Shown here one piece after another: positions 8,316 to 17,677 of a DNA stretch of 64,000 nucleotides (position 1 is its first letter; each line of letters opens with the position of its first letter). Source of the stretch: CAYXDR01 sp046498185 (GTDB lineage: Bacteria > Desulfobacterota > DSM-4660 > Desulfatiglandales > Desulfatiglandaceae). Location of the stretch: the NCBI GenBank assembly GCA_046498185.1, contig JAWOBE010000179.1, positions 62,001-126,000 of the forward strand. The letters run 5' to 3'. The notes under the pieces are model-generated. The model was not told the DNA's origin. It searched no databases and saw only the letters and a program-made list of their open reading frames with translations. The position numbers and the translations under genes were made by a program.

Positions 8316-11300
8316 TCAGCGATCTTCCGTAATAACCCTTTTGATCCTGTTTACCATATCTTTGAATCGAATGCGATTATCGGGATTACGGTTTACAATA
8401 TTAACGCCCGAAATACCTCCGCGTTTCATAATATATTCGCTTCCGCCCTCTTTTATCGTCCCGTTTATCGTGAAATAGTCGTTGTCTAAAGAAGCCCTTA
8501 CGCCGATTTTCTTGTAACCCAGCGTTTCAAAAAATGATGTTAACACACCGGCAAAACCTGAGAAAGGGCTTTCTCCTGCGCCTATTCGGGATATGTTTTC
8601 CACGGCCTTTATACTGATCCTTTGATTCTCGGGCCCCTGTTCCGTCTCAAGCAGCATATCGAAATGCTGGGGCTGACTGCCTGCAATTTCAAGGTTCCGA
8701 ATGTATCCGTTCATTATCCCGTCAATCCTCCCGAAAGGAGTGTCTCCAGTCAATTTCCCGAGGTTAATGCCTGAAAAATCAAGCGAAAGTTTAAGCAGGG
8801 GAGACGCTGAGAAAATCCTTTCGGCCTTCAGGCCGGTGATCGAGACTTTTCCCTCGAAGATTTCCCCTCTGAGGCTGCCGCTTGTGTTGATTTGATTGTT
8901 TTCTAAAACCACCGGATCGAGCAGCCCTTCAAGCTTTGAATTTCTTTCCCGGGGCCATATTCCGGACAAAAACGGTGATAAATCCTCGAATAAAATCCTG
9001 GCTGAGGTTTCCACCTTCAATCCTTCCCGCAGGATATCTGCTGATAAGGCCTTGCCGAACTCGATTCTACCGACAGGAATCCTAATCACCGTAGGAACCG
9101 GAATCCCGATGCGGTTCGGAACGGCTTCGATCTTAAAATCCAGACCTTGCACTGGAAAAAACGGTGCTCTAAGTTCTGCGATCGAAAGCCGCCCGGAAGC
9201 CGGTTCAAAATCAGCATGGACCCGGTTTTCCCGTGCACCTGACTCAATCCATACAGGCAGATCGATGTTTATATCATTTCCAGATATTTCCTTTTCAGCT
9301 GCGGAAAAACGGCCTTCTCTCAGTTTAACTCCACCCATGATGGACAGTACCGTAGGAGAGTATGACAGTTCCATGTCCGCGGAAATCTTTCCTTCGGGCT
9401 GCAGTTTATCAAGTAGCGGTACCCGTCTTCCGAGCGGTTCCCTGACCAGGAGATTATAAAGTGGAGACAGGGAAGCCCGGGGGAAATGAATGGCCAGCCG
9501 GGTTGAGGCGACAGAGCCGACATTCGCGGTTCCTTCCAACACTATATCGAATAATTTTTCAAATCCCATGCTATACCGCCCCACCCGGACCTGCCCCTTG
9601 TCTAACACAAAATCCACAAGTCCGCTTGACCTAAACGGGTTCAGCCCGAGGTCCAGGTAATACAAGTCCAGCAAGAGCTCACCTTCCGTTGCACGGGTGG
9701 ACAATTCCCCGGAGATTGATATCGTATCCAAATCCACCCTGCCATCAAAATCGAAACTTACGGACAGCCCTTCGCCGATAAAGCGGCCGCTGGGATCCTG
9801 GAAAAAAAGACCTTCGAGCTTTATCCCCGAATTCAGCGCTATCGTACCCTCAGAATTCAGGGATGCTTCGAGCTCGATCATATTCCTTCCGGATACCTCC
9901 CAATCCACCGGCACCAGCCCGAGTTTCACGGCAAGCGGAACCAACCCGGCGCCCTCCCCTGCGACTGAGATGTAGAACATTTCAGGGTTTATCCGCCCGC
10001 TCGCTGAAAAATTCCCCGCCGGCGGAAAGGAAATCAAAACTTTGGAAAAATCAACTGAAAGGCTATCCAGGTCCACCTCGAAGCCGGATCCGGTCGCACG
10101 AATATTCTCGAAAGTAATACCTTTGCCGGGTGTAGCTAAAACCGTACGCGGGGCCCGAGCCGAAAACCGTTCGACTTCATATTTCGGGTGCTTTCCTGAA
10201 AAATGCATTTCAGTATCGGCGAGGTCAACGACCGCGGCATCGCTTGAAAAAGTTCCTTTTGAAAGCACCAATCCGGCACTGGAAATGGCTGGAAATCCGC
10301 TGGAGTCAATCGAAAATTTCGCCGTTCCGGAAACGACACCGGCAAAATCAGAGCTATCCGTTTCCCAGGAAAAAGCTGTTCCTTCTACAATAGCTTCCGC
10401 ATCCCCTTCCAGGTTCCATTTTTCATCGACCATTATACCTTCGGCTCGTCCTGCTAAATTTAGAGAGCCGTTCACCTTCATCCCAGGCAACCCTTTGGAG
10501 ATAAAAAGAGGAAGGTTTGAAAGCTGGAGCAAACATCTTTCAGCGTTTACCTTGAATTCCGGCCGGGGCTCGATCCGACCTTCAAGGCTGCCGTCGAATT
10601 CCAGGACCTTTCCGGCTGTAATCACTGCATTTGAGGCTGTAATCGATTTTTCGACAAAATCAGCATCGAGATCAAATCGACCGCAGATTCCGGCGAATTT
10701 CTCTTCCCTGATTGCCAGCTCGGCGTCTTTTATCTCAAGGTCCGCAGAAACCCTTATGGAGGGGAATGAAATACCTGGCTGCAGAGCAAGCCGAAGATCA
10801 GGAACAAAAAACGCTCCGTCGATATCTTGCATCCGCACGTCGGCCTCACCTTCGATTCTTATCCGGCCCTCCGGGTCGCGATGGGCCGAAAGCCGAGCCA
10901 TAGCCAGATCCAAACCCTCGAACCGCGCATCTACATCGCCCTTATCAATCGAAATTTCACGGATAAAAACATCCTTGAAAAAAATAAAGCCGGCCAGTCG
11001 CCCAAGGGTTTTTCGAAAAGCGCCATCCCTTTCAGATTGCTTCCAGGAACCTTTGAAATCCATTTCCCGGATTCTAACCGACAAACCTCCGGCCCTGACA
11101 TAATCGACAACCAGGATCCGGTGGCCGAATCGTCCGTCAAGATGCATCCTGCAGGCCAGCTCGGAAATTTGAACCTTAAAGGCATCCGGGTTTGAAGGAG
11201 ATGAAATGTTGACGGCCCATGCATCTATGCACAAAGGATGAATCGACCACTCCAGGCGCTCTGCCTGGACTTCAAGTCCGACCGCATCGGAGAGATATCT

Positions 11301-11432
11301 TCCGGCATGCACGGCAACTATTTCCGGATGCATGTAAAGATAAACGGCGGCAGAGGCCAGCAACCCCGCCATGATCAGAAGGAAGAGCGAAGAAAAAATG
11401 ATTATTTTCCTTCCTGCTCTCATAAAACACAC
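8316..11432 (-). CDS. Large YdbH-like AsmA-superfamily protein (intermembrane bridge)
   Basis: This protein of about 1038 residues has an N-terminal signal anchor (about 8-30) and a very long beta-rich periplasmic body with repeated G-x-hydrophobic-x strand patterns, as in YdbH, TamB and AsmA proteins. The C-terminal ~150 residues (from about P-F-G-R-I-D-G) resemble the dicarboxylate-transport-annotated domain of YdbH. The first start is GTG 11430-11432; ATG 11421-11423 three codons later is equally possible, and neither has a clear ribosome site. The downstream YdbL-like lipoprotein supports a YdbH role, i.e. a hydrophobic groove moving phospholipid between the membranes. Family evidence is moderate; exact orthology is inferred from neighbourhood. 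Confidence 0.75.
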   Translation of the reverse strand: MCFMRAGRKIIIFSSLFLLIMAGLLASAAVYLYMHPEIVAVHAGRYLSDAVGLEVQAERLEWSIHPLCIDAWAVNISSPSNPDAFKVQISELACRMHLDGRFGHRILVVDYVRAGGLSVRIREMDFKGSWKQSERDGAFRKTLGRLAGFIFFKDVFIREISIDKGDVDARFEGLDLAMARLSAHRDPEGRIRIEGEADVRMQDIDGAFFVPDLRLALQPGISFPSIRVSADLEIKDAELAIREEKFAGICGRFDLDADFVEKSITASNAVITAGKVLEFDGSLEGRIEPRPEFKVNAERCLLQLSNLPLFISKGLPGMKVNGSLNLAGRAEGIMVDEKWNLEGDAEAIVEGTAFSWETDSSDFAGVVSGTAKFSIDSSGFPAISSAGLVLSKGTFSSDAAVVDLADTEMHFSGKHPKYEVERFSARAPRTVLATPGKGITFENIRATGSGFEVDLDSLSVDFSKVLISFPPAGNFSASGRINPEMFYISVAGEGAGLVPLAVKLGLVPVDWEVSGRNMIELEASLNSEGTIALNSGIKLEGLFFQDPSGRFIGEGLSVSFDFDGRVDLDTISISGELSTRATEGELLLDLYYLDLGLNPFRSSGLVDFVLDKGQVRVGRYSMGFEKLFDIVLEGTANVGSVASTRLAIHFPRASLSPLYNLLVREPLGRRVPLLDKLQPEGKISADMELSYSPTVLSIMGGVKLREGRFSAAEKEISGNDINIDLPVWIESGARENRVHADFEPASGRLSIAELRAPFFPVQGLDFKIEAVPNRIGIPVPTVIRIPVGRIEFGKALSADILREGLKVETSARILFEDLSPFLSGIWPRERNSKLEGLLDPVVLENNQINTSGSLRGEIFEGKVSITGLKAERIFSASPLLKLSLDFSGINLGKLTGDTPFGRIDGIMNGYIRNLEIAGSQPQHFDMLLETEQGPENQRISIKAVENISRIGAGESPFSGFAGVLTSFFETLGYKKIGVRASLDNDYFTINGTIKEGGSEYIMKRGGISGVNIVNRNPDNRIRFKDMVNRIKRVITEDR

Positions 11433-11446
11433 TTGAACCGGGTTTG

Positions 11447-12178
11447 TTACAAAATCTGGCTCAGGAAAAGTTTCGTACGCGCCTGGCTGGGGTTGCTGTA
11501 AATCTGCTCTGGAGTCCCTTCTTCAATGATCGATCCTTCATCCATGAAAATCATTTTGTCCGCAACTTCACGAGCGAAGCCCATCTCGTGGGAAACAACA
11601 ACCATCGTCATACCTTCCCTGGCAAGTGTCTTCATCACGTCCAGCACTTCCCCGATCATTTCCGGGTCCAGTGCCGAAGTCGGCTCATCGAAAAGCATAA
11701 CTTTAGGGTCCATGGCGAGCGCCCGTGCTATCGCGACGCGCTGCTGCTGACCCCCTGAAAGCTGCTCGGGGTAAACCCGGGCCTTATCAAAGATTCCCAC
11801 CTTTTTGAGAAGACCCATCGCCTTTTTTTCGGATTCGTCCCTGGATCTTTTTCGAACAACCCGCTGGGCCAGCGTCACGTTTTCAAAAACCGTCTTGTGA
11901 GGAAAAAGGTTGAAAGACTGAAAAACCATCCCCATCTCAGCCCTCGCCTTGTTGATATCGGTTTTACGGTCCAGGATGTCAAGCCCATCGACGAAAATAT
12001 TCCCTTCATCAGCTTCTTCGAGCCGGTTGAGACACCGCAGGAATGTACTTTTACCGGAGCCCGAGGGGCCTATTATCACTACCACTTCTCCTCTTTCAAT
12101 CCGGCAGCTTACGTTTTTAAGCGCGTTCACTTCATGGCTCACATAGAACGTCTTGGAAATGTTTTTTACATCGATCAT
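11447..12178 (-). CDS. Polar amino-acid ABC transporter ATPase (GlnQ/HisP type)
   Basis: A 243-residue ATPase with Walker A G-P-S-G-S-G-K-S-T, Q-loop V-F-Q-S-F-N-L-F-P-H, signature L-S-G-G-Q-Q-Q and Walker B V-M-L-F-D-E-P, all typical of the polar amino-acid uptake class. The start is ATG 12176-12178, which overlaps the permease stop as ATGA; the longer upstream frame would overlap the permease and is not used. It energises the permease encoded just upstream; the binding protein is two genes upstream. Confidence 0.95.
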   Translation of the reverse strand: MIDVKNISKTFYVSHEVNALKNVSCRIERGEVVVIIGPSGSGKSTFLRCLNRLEEADEGNIFVDGLDILDRKTDINKARAEMGMVFQSFNLFPHKTVFENVTLAQRVVRKRSRDESEKKAMGLLKKVGIFDKARVYPEQLSGGQQQRVAIARALAMDPKVMLFDEPTSALDPEMIGEVLDVMKTLAREGMTMVVVSHEMGFAREVADKMIFMDEGSIIEEGTPEQIYSNPSQARTKLFLSQIL

Positions 12179-13188
12179 GACATCACCGCCCTTTTCTCCA
12201 GATACTGTACGAACATTGAAAGCGTGAATGTCAGAATCAGGTATAAAAAAGCGCACATCAACCACAACTCGAAAGGCTGCAGAGAAGTCGTCACCACTTC
12301 ACGCGTGGCTTTGGTCAGCTCCCGGATCGCGATCAGGCCAAGCAGCGAAGAATCCTTGATCAGGCTTATGAACTGGCCGGCCAGGGGCGGCAGAATCCTT
12401 CGTAAAGCCTGCGGCAGAATGATGTGCCTCATGGACTGGAAATAGTTCATCCCGAGTGAACGAGCGGCCTCCGTCTGGCCCTTGTGTATGGACTGGATTC
12501 CGGCTCGTACGATCTCCGCCACATAGGCCCCGGTGAAAAACGCCAGGGATGTCACACCATACCAAATCGGAGGGAGTGGATCGATTCCGCCCTGGGCAAG
12601 CAGCGTGTTGATCAGGGTTCCAAGAACAAAATACCAGATGAAAATCTGCACCAGAAGAGGTGAACCACGGATTAGCTCAATGTAACTGATCGCACCCCAT
12701 TTAAGCGCGGGATTGGACGATATGCGGCAGATTCCCGCTACCAGACCAATGAATATGCCTATAAAAATGGCGATAACGCTTACCTTCAACGTCATCCAAA
12801 GCCCGATCAGAAGTATCCCCGGACGCCATTGCTTATAAGAGCCGAGGACGTCACCTGGATAGATAAGATCTCCTTCGCTGACAAGCACGGTTTCGCCCGG
12901 AATCCTGTAACGCTCCTTTTCTCCAACACCGGCTACCTCAACGACCGCACCATCGCCTTCCGGCGTGACACCGCTCACCTCTCCCTCGATATAAGCTGAA
13001 ATTTCAACGTCTTCCTGGTAGTAAAAATACTGCGGCACCCTGTACCAGCGCCATACATAATCCACTTTGAGCGTCGCGAAGTAAAGCCCGGAAATTGTCG
13101 CAAGCAGAGACAGAAAAAAAATCGACATCCAGATATGATTGTAAAATCGGCCTTTGCCCAGGCGTGACCTCCGATTGGATTTTGCCAT
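12175..13188 (-). CDS. Polar amino-acid ABC transporter permease (HisM/GlnP type) with an inserted periplasmic domain
   Basis: The 337-residue permease has one membrane segment near residues 18-40 and then the usual His/Glu/Gln permease core from about residue 122 onward, including the EAA loop E-A-A-R-S-L-G-M-N near residue 248. Between them, residues about 45-120 form a hydrophilic, beta-rich, Gly/Val-rich stretch that ordinary HisM-type permeases lack and that should lie in the periplasm. Only one permease gene is present, so a homodimer is likely. It overlaps the ATPase by 4 bases and lies 90 bases after the binding-protein gene. Confidence 0.92.
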   Translation of the reverse strand: MAKSNRRSRLGKGRFYNHIWMSIFFLSLLATISGLYFATLKVDYVWRWYRVPQYFYYQEDVEISAYIEGEVSGVTPEGDGAVVEVAGVGEKERYRIPGETVLVSEGDLIYPGDVLGSYKQWRPGILLIGLWMTLKVSVIAIFIGIFIGLVAGICRISSNPALKWGAISYIELIRGSPLLVQIFIWYFVLGTLINTLLAQGGIDPLPPIWYGVTSLAFFTGAYVAEIVRAGIQSIHKGQTEAARSLGMNYFQSMRHIILPQALRRILPPLAGQFISLIKDSSLLGLIAIRELTKATREVVTTSLQPFELWLMCAFLYLILTFTLSMFVQYLEKRAVMS

Positions 13189-13278
13189 GATGATTCCCTG
13201 AAATGTCTGTTTGCCGTTTACACAACGGAATTAGGATTGAATTCCCCTGCGGGGAGACGCCCCGCAGGGTCAAGGCTG

Positions 13279-14103
13279 TTACTGAACATCCTTTATCCAG
13301 TCTGTGGATCTGATCCATTTATTGTATATTCTACCGTATCGGCCATCATTTCTGATCTGCTTCAGAAAATTGTTCAACCAGTTCAAGAAATCAGGATCGC
13401 CCTTGTTTACGGCCCAGGCAAGCGGTTCGTAAGTAAAAGGTTCATCGAGAAAGATGAGTTTCTCGCCCCCCTGCTGAGCCATGAAAACCACATTGTAAGG
13501 AAGATCGTACACGAAAGCCGCAGCCCGTCCGTTCACCACTTCGAGGGCGGCCTCGGTTTCGGTTTCAAAGGATTTGTAGGTGGCCTTCGGAATCATCCGC
13601 TTGACCGCCTGTTCGCCGGTTGTGCCCAGCTTGGACGTCACGATATATTTGGGATCGTTGAGATCTTTATAGGATTTCACATCATCCCCGTACTTTTTGT
13701 CCAACAAAATGGTCTGCCCGATGATTATGTAGGGGTCCGCAAAATTGATTTTCAGGTTACGTTCCTGGGTGACCGTCATTCCGCTCATTATAATATCGAA
13801 TTTATTGGTCATCAGCGCGGGGATGATACCGTCCCAGGCGGTGTTGACCGGCGTGAATTTCACTTTCATCGCCTTGGCCATTTCCTTGGCCACATCAATG
13901 TCGAAACCCACGAAGTTGCCTTTCGAGTCGGTCATCTCGAAAGGCATATAGCCGGCCTCGAAACCCACTCTGAGCTCTCCGTTTTTCAGTATCTGCTCAA
14001 TCGTCGATTTCTTCGCCAGTTCAATATCCGCACCAAGCGCGGCGCCCGAAACGATGAAAACAGCAAGACCCGCCAACAATAAAACTCTGGTTAAACGATT
14101 CAT
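13279..14103 (-). CDS. Polar amino-acid ABC transporter periplasmic binding protein
   Basis: The start is ATG 14101-14103, preceded by GGAGGGAAT. The 274-residue product has a clear signal peptide (about 1-24, ending A-L-G-A-D) and the bacterial extracellular solute-binding family 3 fold: G-E-L-R-V-G-F-E-A-G-Y-M-P-F-E-M opening, G-F-D-I-D-V-A-K-E-M and the central T-A-W-D-G-I-I-P-A-L. Family 3 proteins bind polar amino acids; the exact ligand cannot be read from sequence. It is the first transport gene of the leftward operon, followed by permease and ATPase. Confidence 0.94.
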   Translation of the reverse strand: MNRLTRVLLLAGLAVFIVSGAALGADIELAKKSTIEQILKNGELRVGFEAGYMPFEMTDSKGNFVGFDIDVAKEMAKAMKVKFTPVNTAWDGIIPALMTNKFDIIMSGMTVTQERNLKINFADPYIIIGQTILLDKKYGDDVKSYKDLNDPKYIVTSKLGTTGEQAVKRMIPKATYKSFETETEAALEVVNGRAAAFVYDLPYNVVFMAQQGGEKLIFLDEPFTYEPLAWAVNKGDPDFLNWLNNFLKQIRNDGRYGRIYNKWIRSTDWIKDVQ

Positions 14104-14152
14104 AATTCCCTCCTCCTGTTGGTTAATGTTTTTTGACCAGCCGGCTGAAAAT

Positions 14153-14305
14153 TTAAAAGGATTTCCCTTCATCCAGCAATTCTTTGATGACCATTCTCGT
14201 TCCGCAGGACGGGCACCTGGGAATTTCTTCTTTCGGGATATAAATGATAAGTGTCTGCTTACACTTGGGGCACTGAACTTCCACCGCCTCGGATTTTTCT
14301 CTCAT
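14153..14305 (-). CDS. Small zinc-ribbon protein (50 residues)
   Basis: A short open frame from ATG 14303-14305 to TAA 14153-14155 encodes 50 residues with two cysteine pairs, C-P-K-C and C-P-S-C, 17 residues apart, the pattern of a rubredoxin-like or MJ0042-type zinc ribbon, between charged ends. It lies 49 bases upstream of the binding-protein gene on the same strand. The ribosome site is weak (GAGAG). The two well-spaced CPxC pairs and full use of the gap make it more credible than chance. Its role is unknown; small zinc ribbons often bind nucleic acid or act as adaptors. Confidence 0.6.
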   Translation of the reverse strand: MREKSEAVEVQCPKCKQTLIIYIPKEEIPRCPSCGTRMVIKELLDEGKSF

Positions 14306-14314
14306 TTCAGGCTC

Positions 14315-14506
14315 TCACTGGGATGGGTGTATTCCGGCAAATACTCCCGCCGAAAAGGCCGGGCTGTCCTTCTTGCCGCCACGGCGGATCCTATTCCATT
14401 CAATGGGTGGCAACTCTATGTAAAGGGCAATCGGAAGTATAGTGGCAGCCAGTGCGCGTGTCAAAACAAAATGCAGCGATTTCAATCGAGTTTTGTCTTC
14501 ACCCAT
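14315..14506 (-). CDS. Possible small membrane protein (63 residues)
   Basis: An open frame upstream of the zinc-ribbon gene encodes a basic N-terminus, one hydrophobic stretch (about 14-35) and a charged tail. It ends 9 bases before the zinc-ribbon start. I see no ribosome site before its ATG and no family match, so it may be spurious. The 280-base gap here otherwise holds only the upstream region of mscS. Confidence 0.25.
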   Translation of the reverse strand: MGEDKTRLKSLHFVLTRALAATILPIALYIELPPIEWNRIRRGGKKDSPAFSAGVFAGIHPSQ

Positions 14507-14586
14507 TTTTTAAAATTGTTCTACGACCGGCGGCAAAGGAGAACAGAAAGATTGAAAAGCACTGACAAAGCAGGTATATTTAAGAA

Positions 14587-16668
14587 ATGAGTCAAAAATT
14601 CTTCAAATATCGGACCGTTTTAAATATAACTCTATTGCTGTTTTTGCTTTTTCTTTCCTGCCTTTTACTTGGCACAGCACTCGCGCAAAGCGCCTCCTCC
14701 GAGGAAGAAAAAAAAATACCGATAAGTCTTTCAGGGAATGTCGGCGAAGCCATGGCCAGGGAAGCCGGGAAGGTGCGAGCTGAACTCGAACGCCGGGCCT
14801 ATTCGATATTTGAAAGGGAACCACTGGGCTGGAATCTTGAAACCGTCCGGTATATGTATCGTGAAGCAATTTCGCTGCCGGCAAAAATCCCTGACATCAC
14901 CCGACATATCGCAGCCCAGGGTCGCGTGCTGGGGTTCGCCGGCTCGATGACCGTCTTTGTATTCATAGTGGCTGTACTCTACAGCCTGATCTGGCGAAAA
15001 CGGATTTATGCATGGACGGAGCGAAAGACGGAGCCTTTGCTCCGCCGTCTTCCCGATACCCTGGTACCTTATGTGCGCTCCGGGATAAAAGTCGTCACAG
15101 CAGCACTGCTTCCCCTTATTCTGTTAAGCCTGTTTCTGCTTGTGGAGGCGATGGTCGCCTACCGGGCGGCCTGGTTCAGCCTTACCGGCAGGCTTCTGGG
15201 CCTCTGGGCTGTTGGAAGCCTGGTGTTGAACGTTCTTTCCGAGACATTGACAGGAGGTCTTTTCACCGCCACCGCATCCTACGGTGTGAAGCTTTATCGC
15301 TGGGCGAGCCTCGTGGTGTGGTACGTGCTGATCGTGATAGGAGTTTTTTGGGCCGCTGAATCATTCGATCTCCGCGAAGACGTGCTCATGTTGATAAAAT
15401 GGGCGTTGTCGATTACCATCGTCGCCGCGGTTTTTCAGCTCCTGTTAAAAAAGAAGGCTCTGTTTTCGCTTCTGCCTTCACTTCCCTATGCGCCATACAA
15501 AAAGTTCATCCGGATCCTCACCGCCTGGTATTATCCTCTTCTGGGCATCTCGCTTCTCGCCGCGCTGCTGTGGTGCTTCGGATACCGAAACTTCGGGCGG
15601 ATCGTGCTTCACAAAATATGGTTCACCGGTGCCGCGTTCATGGCCATCATGGTGGCTTATCATCTCCTGAGCGGATGGCTCAAGAAGTGGCGTAATCGTA
15701 TAGATTCAAAGGACGAAGCCGCCCGCCTGTTTATCAGTTCTTTGAAAACCCTTCTTATTTATACGACTGTTCTGGCCTCTTTTGGTGTGGTACTGAACCT
15801 CCTCGGTCTTGCCGACCTTGTCAAGCGTTTGATGTCCTTTCCGCTGTTCCACCTCGGCGAAAATGTGGTAAGCCTTTGGATTATCGTTAACGCAGTTTTG
15901 ATCCTTCTTGTCTTCGTCTTCGGAACCCGTCTTGTTCAAAGCTACCTCGACTACAAGGTTTATCCTTCCCTTGGGATAGACCAGGGGCTCGGATACGCCC
16001 TGAATACCTTTCTGAAGTATTTTTTGATCGTGGTCGGATTTCTGTTTTCTCTTAAGATAGTCGGAATCGATCTCAGGTTTCTGCTCGTTTTCGCGGGTGC
16101 GATCGGCATCGGATTGGGTCTAGGGCTCCAGAACATGGCCGCCAACATGATCAGCGGCTTCAGCATTATTTTCGGGGGGAAAATAAGAAAGGGCGACTGG
16201 ATAGAATCGGGCGGAACACTCGGAGTCGTGACCGACATCTACCTTCGAGCCACCAAGGTGCGAACCAGGGATAACATTGAATACCTGATCCCCAACTCGG
16301 AGCTTATATCCAACACCATCGTCAATTATTCGCTCTCCTCCCCTATGGTCCGTTTAGCTCTTCCTCTGGGGGTTTCATACAGCGCCGACACCCGGCAGGT
16401 GGAAAAGATTCTTCTGGCCGTGGCCGAAGCCGAACCGCTTGTATCGGATTACCAGAAACCCGTTGCCAGATTAGTCGGTTACGGAGACAGTTCCATTGAT
16501 TTCGAACTCCTGATATGGTTCGACGTCCGTAATATCGGACGGCGGAAAATCAGAAGTGCGCTTTATTTCGCGATTTTCGACGAATTCAAAGAAGCCGGCA
16601 TTGAAATCCCCTTCCCGCAGCGGGATATCCATATCCGGAGTACTGTAGGACCGAAACTCGAAAACTGA
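14587..16668 (+). CDS. Large MscS-family mechanosensitive channel
   Basis: A 693-residue inner-membrane protein with an N-terminal signal or first membrane segment (about 11-34), a short periplasmic helix-rich part, and about ten hydrophobic segments. The MscS core is clear near residues 495-600: the pore helix with G-A-I-G-I-G-L-G-L-G-L-Q-N-M-A-A-N, then the cytoplasmic beta domain with G-D-W-I-E and I-P-N-S-E-L. It is larger than E. coli MscS (286 residues) and resembles the MscK/YbdG-like size class. It should open under membrane tension and release solutes in hypo-osmotic shock. It stands alone in a divergent arrangement with the zinc-ribbon gene. Confidence 0.9.
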   Translation: MSQKFFKYRTVLNITLLLFLLFLSCLLLGTALAQSASSEEEKKIPISLSGNVGEAMAREAGKVRAELERRAYSIFEREPLGWNLETVRYMYREAISLPAKIPDITRHIAAQGRVLGFAGSMTVFVFIVAVLYSLIWRKRIYAWTERKTEPLLRRLPDTLVPYVRSGIKVVTAALLPLILLSLFLLVEAMVAYRAAWFSLTGRLLGLWAVGSLVLNVLSETLTGGLFTATASYGVKLYRWASLVVWYVLIVIGVFWAAESFDLREDVLMLIKWALSITIVAAVFQLLLKKKALFSLLPSLPYAPYKKFIRILTAWYYPLLGISLLAALLWCFGYRNFGRIVLHKIWFTGAAFMAIMVAYHLLSGWLKKWRNRIDSKDEAARLFISSLKTLLIYTTVLASFGVVLNLLGLADLVKRLMSFPLFHLGENVVSLWIIVNAVLILLVFVFGTRLVQSYLDYKVYPSLGIDQGLGYALNTFLKYFLIVVGFLFSLKIVGIDLRFLLVFAGAIGIGLGLGLQNMAANMISGFSIIFGGKIRKGDWIESGGTLGVVTDIYLRATKVRTRDNIEYLIPNSELISNTIVNYSLSSPMVRLALPLGVSYSADTRQVEKILLAVAEAEPLVSDYQKPVARLVGYGDSSIDFELLIWFDVRNIGRRKIRSALYFAIFDEFKEAGIEIPFPQRDIHIRSTVGPKLEN

Positions 16669-16730
16669 TCCCCACGGCTTTGCCTCGTAGCATCCGTCCT
16701 GGATCACAAAAACAACCCGAGGAGGAATCC

Positions 16731-17456
16731 ATGCAGAAAAAGCTCGCTGAAGGAGTTTATTTCATCGAAGGTCAAGACGATATGATCCCGGATTCAAATG
16801 CTTATGTGCTGGCGGATGCATCCGGTGAAGACCTGACACTGGTGGATGCAGGCCTTGTGGGAAAAGGTGCCTACAAGCTGGAAAGCATTAAACGGCTGGG
16901 ATTTGAAATCGGCCATCTACGGCGGATTATCATGACCCACACCCATCTGGACCATCTGGGATGCGTGCCTGAAATCCTGGAGCAGGTGCCGGATGTAGAG
17001 CTTTGGGTGCACGCCGAAGAGGCCGAACCGCTGGAGCAGGGAGATGACCGCATCGTATTCGGAATGCCTGCGCTGAGGGATATGTGTTTATCACAGCTTG
17101 AAATTAGCCCCGAAACGTTGATGCTTAAGGTTAACCGCAAGCTCCAGGATGATGAAACCCTGCACCTGGGAGGCGAAACCTGGCGCGTCGTTCATATACC
17201 CGGGCATTCTCCCGGCTGTGTCGCCCTCTACAATCCCTCGAAAAAAATCCTCATCCCCGGCGATGTCGTCTATGCCGATTATGCTATAGGGAGGTTCGAT
17301 CTTCATGGAGCCGATCCTGCAGCCCATAAGGCATCCCTCTACAGGCTGGCGGAGCTGGAAGTTGATATGCTTCTTCCCGGTCACGAGAGGGTCATGGAAA
17401 CGGTCCAGCCCGGCTACATTAAAGAAACCGTCAAGCAATGGGAACAATACATGTAG
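16731..17456 (+). CDS. Metallo-beta-lactamase-fold hydrolase
   Basis: The start ATG 16731 is chosen because GAGGAGG lies 6-7 bases upstream. The 241-residue protein has the metal-binding motif T-H-T-H-L-D-H-L-G near residue 70, the second histidine in H-I-P-G-H-S-P-G, the bridging Asp in I-P-G-D-V-V-Y and the last His in L-P-G-H-E-R. All metal ligands are present, so it should be an active binuclear hydrolase of the glyoxalase-II-like group. The substrate is unknown. It lies 62 bases after the channel gene and may be read with it. Confidence 0.88.
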   Translation: MQKKLAEGVYFIEGQDDMIPDSNAYVLADASGEDLTLVDAGLVGKGAYKLESIKRLGFEIGHLRRIIMTHTHLDHLGCVPEILEQVPDVELWVHAEEAEPLEQGDDRIVFGMPALRDMCLSQLEISPETLMLKVNRKLQDDETLHLGGETWRVVHIPGHSPGCVALYNPSKKILIPGDVVYADYAIGRFDLHGADPAAHKASLYRLAELEVDMLLPGHERVMETVQPGYIKETVKQWEQYM

Positions 17457-17677
17457 GTTTTACACCTCCCGGGAACGATCGCATGGGCACTACCTATACA
17501 TTTCTTATATACGCGTCCGCTGCAACCAAAACAACCCCGGCGGACACGGCGCCTTGTTCCCGTGGACCAATGGTGTTATAGATGGAGATGGATCAGGAAT
17601 CAAATGTCATACCGCTTTATGCTGATGAAATGCTGGATGGATGTTTATCGTATTGACCAGAGAAAAAAAGGACAACC

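Noticed and set aside
10042..11103. 353-residue open frame on the plus strand
   Set aside because: Antisense to the YdbH-like gene; Ser/Pro/Arg-rich low-complexity translation typical of a shadow frame.
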